NCBI GenBank assembly: GCA_025504975.1
Contig: JANUWI010000022.1
Span: 124,001 to 188,000, forward strand
Direction: 5' to 3'
Origin: Plenodomus lindquistii
Taxonomy: Eukaryota > Ascomycota > Dothideomycetes > Pleosporales > Leptosphaeriaceae
DNA: 64,000 nt
Each line of letters starts with the position of its first letter. Positions within the stretch are counted from its first letter, which is position 1. The position numbers and the translations under genes are program-made. Shown here one piece after another: positions 56,601-64,000 of the stretch. The notes under the pieces are model-generated. The model saw nothing but the letters and a program-made list of their open reading frames with translations, searched no databases and was not told the origin of the DNA.

Positions 56601-59600
56601 AGTAGCTTCTTTTTTAGATAATAAATAGAGAAATAAACTTTATATAAAAGCTATAGAAATTACTCTACTATATACTAGAACGTATAATATTAAAACTATT
56701 AATTTTAATATTATTCTATAGTAGAATATTACTATCTCTATACTACTTTAGAGCTTAATAGTTATATAAAAGAACTATAATTTAGTTTAATTAGAGCATC
56801 TAGCTTTATATAGATCTCTACTCTAATTTTATAGAGCTATAATATACTGCGTATTTAGAAAATTACATATATTTATTCTATAGAATAGTATAGAATTTTA
56901 TAATACTATAATAGTAAAATAGACTAATTTTAGTTTTATAACTATAAGTAGTTAGTACTTATTTAAATAACTATAATACTATTAGTTTATTACTACTTCT
57001 AGTATATTTCTAGTACACTTTAACCTACTTACTATAAAGCTTCTAGTTAATAGAAATCTTTTAGTTTATTTACTTTTAAAGTTTATATAGTATAAAAGTT
57101 ATAGACTATTAGTTTTAAAATCTATATTAGAAGTTAGTTTAATAGATAAACTAGGTCTAGAGTTTAGTATAAAATATACCTATTATCTACTAGTTATAGT
57201 AGTAAAAAACAATTTTTAGTAAACTTTCTATTATTTAGTAGTAGCTATCTATACTTATAGAAGTATAAATACTAATAAATAGTAAACTAGATTTAATTTT
57301 TTTATATATGTTTTAAAATTAGCTACTATACACTTTTATAGCAGATTTTATCTATTAGTATAATTATACTACTAATAAAGTAGTATTTTAAGCCTAGTAG
57401 TTTCTTTAGAATACTAATTTTAATTACTAGCGCCTAAAGTATAATACCTAAACTAAAGATTAGTAACTAGTAAAAGAACTAAATATACTAGTTAGTTTAA
57501 ATAGTACTTTAGCTAGAGTTCTATTATAAATAGTTTAGTTAATTAAAAAAGCGTAGCACGTTTATATTATATTAAATACTATAACTATAATTATTAATAT
57601 TTATTTTCTATAACTTTAACTTAGCTTTTTTATTAATTATAATTCTAATACAATCTACTAGCGCTAATTCTATAGAATAATAATCTATAGCTAATAGAAT
57701 ATTAATACTTTAACTAGTCTAAATAGTAAGCTTATACTAAAAAAGAAATAGTTAAAACAGATAATACTAATTCTAGTACTATAGAAGTTTAGTATATTAT
57801 CTATTAGATATATATAAACGTCTAGTAGTAGTTATATTATAGTTAAAATTAGTAAAAATAATATAATAAAAGTATATATATATAACTTTAATAAAATTCT
57901 AGAGCATATTATTAATAGTAGAGATCTAAAAGCTAAGCTATTAATATTCTACCTATACGTTTTTATCTCTAGCTATTTTCTAGACCTTTTTACTAAAGTA
58001 ACTAGTACTAAAGTAGCGCTTTAGATCCTATAATCTACTATAGTATAGTTATTTAATCTTTTTATCTATAGAAATATTAAGCTATTAGAATAAATAGCAG
58101 CCTTTTCTATAATAAGGTTTTTTTATTCTAAGTATAAAAAGATTATATAATAAGTTTTATAGAAAAATAGCCTTTCTACGCTTTTTTAGTACTTTTAGTA
58201 TTATATATTAGTAGACTAGATTTTTAATTATATATCTAAAATATAGGTATTCTATTCTATATATAATATTTTTGTTTTTATTTAGAATACTTAAAAACGT
58301 TTTTTATTAGATATATTAATAGTAGATATAGTTAGAAAGCTAAAAGTATTATTATAAATACTAATAGTTTTTAGACTGTATTTTTAACTAGTATAATCTA
58401 GTTAGAATAATAATCTTTTATATTACTAGATTTAACGCTAAGCTATTTACTACTTACTAAAATAAAAGATATATTGTTTAAAACACGTAATAATAATTTA
58501 AATAAAGTAAAAAAGTTACTATTACTACTACTTTAGTTTTATATAAAAGATTTACTCTATATATATTAATTTAAAACTTTAAAAACGTATTTAGTACACG
58601 TTTCTCTAATAGTACTATTAAAAGTATTAAAAGCGTTTTTATAATATTAAGTTTATAATATAATTTAAAATAGTTAGTAAATACTCTAATACTTTTTAGA
58701 AAAATATAGTATAGTCTCTATTATATTCTAGTAATAGAAAAAAAAGATATTAGTACTTTTAACTTTCTAGTATAGTTATTAATAATAACTTACGCAGAAA
58801 TAGCTAATATAAATATTATTTAGGTTCTAGCTATACTATATAAAAACTTTAAATATACTATAATATATTTACTATCTATACTAGTTTTTAAATTAGCTAC
58901 TAGTAATATAGAGTAGCGCGCTAAAATCTAAAGTATTATCTAATAAAAAACGTTTTTATTTAATAACTCTATAGAATCTAACTTTCTAAAATAATATTAT
59001 AAAATAGAATAATAGTATATTAATAGAATTAGATCTATATTTAATAATAGCTAGAATACTACTATTTAATTTTGTATAGTTATATTATAGTAGTAATAGC
59101 TAGTTTAAAAGCCTTTACTACTAACTACTATAGGTATAAACGTATACGTTTACGTTATAGCTATAATAAAAAGTATTATAAATAAATATAATAACTAGTA
59201 TAATAATTTTAAATTTTTCTAGTATTTTAACTAAATTTTAATACTATATATATATTATATAGTTTTACTAGTTAATTAAATATACTACTATCTTTTAATA
59301 TCTATAAAAAAAGAAAATCTAGATTTTAATTTTTAAAAATTTATGTAAAAAAAAGTTTTTATAGTAGTACTACTATATATTACTTTACCTAAAATACTTT
59401 ATAAGCTAGAAATACTAATTACGCTCTAATTTATACATATAAATAGCTTAAAAAACTAAAATAAACTAGAATAACTTTATTATAGTCTCTAATACTTAGC
59501 TATATTAAAAACTTATTATTACTATATAGAGTAGTTACGTGCTAGCTATACTACTTTTAGTAAATAAATTAATAGTAGTTTAAAACTATATAATATTATA

Positions 59601-60117
59601 GCTAACTTTCTAGTACTACTTTAGAAGTATTTTTATAATTCTAAAATCTTTTTTAATAGATTTAATTATGTTCTAATAAAATGTATAAATAATAGTAGCT
59701 TATTTAGTAACTATATTAAACTAAATATAAACTACTCTATTTAGATATCTCTATAGTTTTAGCTTAATTAGTTATATTATAACTACTTTAAATTACTATC
59801 TAATACATAGAAGTAAATTATTATTAATTATAGTATAGCTATTACCTATTTTTATTACGTAGCGCGCTTAGTAGCGTTATTTAATAAACTAATTAATTTT
59901 TATAAAAAACTATATTATATTAGTTATAGTAACTAGAATCTATTATAATTTCTAGAAATACTTTTACTAGAAGCTAAAAGTAGTATTATAGTCTATAAAG
60001 AATAAAAGTTTATTATAAACTATATATAATTACTAAAGAATAGTAATAATACTATACTATAACTACTAATAGATGTTAAAAAAAGTAGTATAATTGTTCT
60101 AATACTATTAGTCTACT
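50686..60117. other. RIP-degraded DNA, elements not identified
   Basis: Nine kilobases of AT-rich sequence with strong CA/TG depletion. Protein-like stretches separated by TAG/TAA occur in places (for example forward around 51.3-54.7 kb), as expected for dead transposons, but I could not assign any to a family. No LTR pair, TIR pair or open frame of useful length was found by eye. Confidence 0.45.
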
Positions 60118-61060
60118 TTACTAATAGAAAAAAGTAAGTTTATTTATCTATTATTAGAGTTCTAATTGTACCTACTAATTACGTTAATTGCTAGGCTTAT
60201 TAAAGTTATTATAGCTAAAGTATAAAGCTAGTAAATACTCTAGATACTTCTTTTTAAACTTAGTAGCCATTTAAACTATTATATCTACTATATACTATTT
60301 TTATAGAACCTAAAACTAAGCTCTATAGATATTAAAAATATTTATAGAATATATAAAATGTGCGTTTAAAATTATAGTATACTTCTAATTTAATTTAAAT
60401 ATATATTTTTTTTAAGTTAATAGGTATTAAATCTATATTTATAGATAAGTATAAACCTATACAATTAATACTAGCTATATAGAAATACTTAAATAGTATA
60501 ATATATAATATTATTAATAAAGTAAATAAGAATTTAAGTATTAAGTTTAAATTAATCTATACTATAGGTTTCTAAAAGTCTATTAACTACGCTCTAGAAT
60601 AATAGATAGTTATCTAAGAGATTTTAGCATTATTACTAGGTTTTACTATAGAGATTTAGAAATACCTACTAGAAGCTATTAATATATAGAATATTATGAA
60701 TAGAAAGTTTTTTTAAATCTATTTTCTATAAAACAATACAGCTAATTAATTACTAGAGAATCTAGCTTAATATATTATTAATAGAGGTCTCTCTAATTTA
60801 TTTATCTATATTTAACTAGATAGAATGTAAATAGTAATACTTTACTATATTATATAGCTCTAGTTAAAAGTAAAAAACATAGATATAGTAAAAAAAAGTA
60901 ACTTCTAGTCTAAAGCTACTAAGCTTCTACTTTTCTTAGTATAAAAACTAATTACTAGTAGAGTGCTTTAGTTTATACTAAAGTATATTTTTATATAAAA
61001 AAGAAATCTAATAGAAATAGAGCTAACGCTATATATTTAGTTTAAAATATTAGTATATTA
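60118..61060 (+). pseudogene. Degraded reading frame of unknown family
   Basis: About 310 codons in one forward frame with many TAG/TAA and no TGA in my reading. Segments such as IIRVLIVPTNYVNC near 60156 and KKVNKNLSIKFKLIYT-like sequence near 60520-60565 look protein-like, and similar reading may extend well beyond 61 kb. Considered telomere-linked RecQ helicase and transposases; no motif supports either. Confidence 0.3.
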
Positions 61061-64000
61061 ATTATAGCCTAGATATAACCTATATGCCTAGTACTAGTTT
61101 AGTAGTACTTTATTAGTTAAAAAACTTATCTAGTTTTTATAGTAAATTTAGCTATAGTAACGTTATATTAATACTTACTTTTCTAAGCTATTACTATAGA
61201 TAACTATTAGATAAATTACTATTTAATACTTTAACCTATATTTTTAACTTAGATAAATCTAATATTTATTATAAAGAATTTATATATATAGTATTTTCTA
61301 GCTTACTAATAGTATATTAATTACTCTCTAGAGTTAGTATTTAAAACTAGTATTAATATATAATAGAGGTATTTTCTATACTATAGTATTCTAAGAATAT
61401 AGTTAACTATTACCTTATATATTTTATATTTTCTAAGTAGTATAAATAGTTTCTATAGAAGCTTAGTGCCTTTTACTAGAACTTTAGTACGTTTAAAATA
61501 CATCTAATAACTAGATTTTTAGAAACTAATAATACTTTACCTTTTTTACTACTTAATATAAAGTATTTTAATTTACTAAGCTAGAGCTATATAAATACGT
61601 AAGTTTTAGTTTATCTACTATAGAATAAAATATTAGTTAAGTATTTTTTTCTATATACTAATAATACTATTAGTAATAGTAAATACCTACTTACTATTAT
61701 TTAGAATTTTAAATTAGATATTTAAATTATTCTTAATTATAGTGCTTTAATTTTTAAGTATAATAATTAAAAAATTATAAAAGCCTAGCTATAAATATAT
61801 AATAGTAATATTAAAGCTATTATATATTTTAAAAATAAGTAATTATTAGTACTAGATTATACTAATTATATTAATCTATTCTAGACTTTATTCTATATAA
61901 AAAAATTAGATATATATATTATCTATCTAGATAAATTATATATATAAGGTATAGATTTAAAGCTTTTATAAAACTACTAAGCTATTATTATACTTAGAGT
62001 TTAATTAATAAAAAATAAGTTAATTTAAATATATATACGTTTATTAAAGCTAGGCTATAGATAATTTATTACGTTTTTTATTTCTAAAAAAATTATAACT
62101 AAAATTTAAAAGTTTACTACTAAGTTTAAATATAATCTAATTATAGTATATAATATTATATACTAGAGCATTTTAGAAATCTAGTAAAACCTTAAGTAAT
62201 CTATACTACTATAGGTAGTCTAGAGTAAACACTTTAAAAAATATTAGTATTTTTTAAATAGTATAAATACTACTAAAAGATAAATAGAAGTATTTTTAGA
62301 AAATAAAGTTTAAAGTTTAGAAACTTACTATAAACTTTAAAGTAGAGACTATAATTTACTTTTACAGCCTATTAGTTAGAACTTATATAATAAAAATATT
62401 ACTAAAATTATTTTATAGTACTATAACTTTAAAGCTTTTACTTTTAGATCTGCTACGCTAAATAAAAAATAAAAGTACTTTTCTACTATATATTATTATA
62501 TACAATTACATAGAAAGCTTTTTTAATTAGAATTAGCTAGTAAGTTACTTAATTACTTTAGAATAACTAGTAATATTTTTACTATTACGCTAGTAAAGGC
62601 ACTATATAAGCTATTAAAAAATATAAAGTTATAAATATAAATAAAGTTTAAACTTACTAGTTTTTTAGACTCTATATCTATTAAAAGTAAGTTACTATTA
62701 ATAAGTATAAGTTTTATAAATCTACGCTAGCTAGATAGTATTATTAAAAAAGCGCTATACTTTTAACTAATATTATCTAATAGATAGCTAAAAATTACTT
62801 TAAAATACTCTATATAATTTATAGGTTTCTATATTCTAGTAAAAATATAGATTAGTATCTATTACTACTTTATATATTATTTAGAAATTTTATTTCTAGT
62901 AGCGTTTAAATAGAAACTAAAGCGCTAGATACCTAGTAAAAATAAAAAAGCGCTACTATTAGCTTTCTAAATAAATCTCTATTTATATTTTAAAAAGTAT
63001 TTAGCTAAACAGCGTGTATATAAAAAAAAGTAGATATTTATAAAATATACTAACTTAGTATAGTATTAAAGTAAACTTTTACTATTATCTATTTATATTA
63101 TATAATCTATATAGAAAATACTTCTATTTAGCTTAATAAAAAAAAAGTTATTACTTTAAAAAAGTTTTTATAGCTAGTATTTAACTAAGCGCCTAAAAAG
63201 TACTAACTTTTTTTAAAAAAACTAGATAACTTTATATAACTAGGTAACTTTACTATTTTTTAATATTTATAGTATATAACTATAAGCGCTCTGTATATAA
63301 AGCTTCTTTCTAATCTATAATCTTTTTACTAACTATTTTAAAAAGTACTAGTATACTAGCTATATATATATATAGAGAATAAATTAAAAATAATTTATAA
63401 ATAAATTATAATATAGTTTTAATTTTATACTATATAGATAGCTCTAGTAAAAAAGTACTAGTAGCTTAGACTTATAAGCTTTTAATAGCTTAGAAAAAGT
63501 AGAAGTAGTAGGGCTATACTTATAGAAAACTAACTACTATAGTAGAGAGAAAGGTATACTCTAATTAATATCTAGAAAATATTATACTTTTAGTAGAAAT
63601 AATTTAAATTAAGCCTACTAATTTACTTATATAGGTTAATTTTATTATTACTTTTATAATTTAATAGTATTCTATTTATTAACTAATATTAAAGCTTATA
63701 GTATATATCTCTACTATATTATATTTCTATTATTTTATTATATACGTAGGTTACTATAGTATTCTATTTTAAAAGTATAGTTACTATTTAAAATTTAGTT
63801 ATAAGTTTTTAATTATAGTATTATTATAAGTAGTTTTAAATTACTCTAAATAGTTTATAATAGTTTTTTATATACTAAATAACCTAATTAATTAGCTAGT
63901 AGATATACTATAAGCATTTAATATATAAATATTATAATTTTATTATCTATTATACACGTATAGAGTAAAAAAAGTAATAGTAAATATTTAAACTTTCTAT
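61061..64000. other. RIP-degraded DNA to the window end
   Basis: Same AT-rich, CA/TG-poor composition. Forward protein-like stretches interrupted by TAG/TAA continue to about 62.5 kb and may belong to the preceding tract. No boundary, repeat pair or family motif recognised. Confidence 0.4.

Overview
The window looks like heterochromatin from a filamentous ascomycete (Pezizomycotina). I see no host gene, tRNA or rRNA. About 54 of the 64 kb is extremely AT-rich DNA built from TA, CTA and TAG. CA and TG dinucleotides are almost absent; for example, the 60 bases at 1981-2040 contain no CA or TG and 12 TA. This is the footprint of repeat-induced point mutation (RIP, which turns CpA into TpA on either strand). 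Consistent with that, recognisable transposon reading frames are broken almost only by TAG and TAA, and the two LTRs of the old Gypsy element differ only by transitions where I aligned them. The species cannot be named from this.

Layout. 0.85-2.8 kb: a RIP-degraded pogo/Fot-type transposase (+). 2.8-8.9 and 12.3-22.3 kb: degraded coding tracts of unidentified elements, some less strongly mutated than their surroundings. 8.87-12.28 kb: a degraded element bounded by 44-nt inverted repeats. 22.3-23.5 and 28.7-30 kb: a second pogo copy (-), split by Copia element 1 (23526-28714, -), which is GC-normal and has uninterrupted frames apart from one gag/pol stop. 31.4-44.3 kb: a RIP-degraded Ty3/Gypsy chromovirus of about 6.95 kb with AAAAG target duplications. 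Its 3' LTR was invaded first by a 736-bp TIR element (37945-38680) and then by Copia element 2 (38732-43919, +), which has a clean ACTTT duplication. 48.8-50.7 kb: a complete but degraded Fot1-like element with 48-nt TIRs and TA flanks. The rest, to 64 kb, is degraded and mostly unassigned.

The two Copia copies are the only GC-normal sequence. They are about 5.19 kb long with 187-bp LTRs. The LTR pair within element 2 is identical; in element 1 only the two outermost bases differ. The two elements differ from each other at two LTR positions and at about a dozen residues, so they came from different parent copies and inserted recently. Gag and Pol lie in the same frame, separated by one UGA followed by CUC or CUA, which points to stop-codon readthrough rather than frameshifting. 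The primer-binding site matches the anticodon arm of tRNA-Lys(CUU), ending at tRNA position 39, as in half-tRNA priming described for Drosophila copia. Element 1 keeps every catalytic motif; element 2 has a 1-bp deletion in pol.

The main biological point is two un-RIPed near-identical 5.2-kb repeats, in inverted orientation and 10 kb apart, inside DNA where RIP was once intense. Either the insertions post-date the last effective RIP or RIP has been lost in this lineage.
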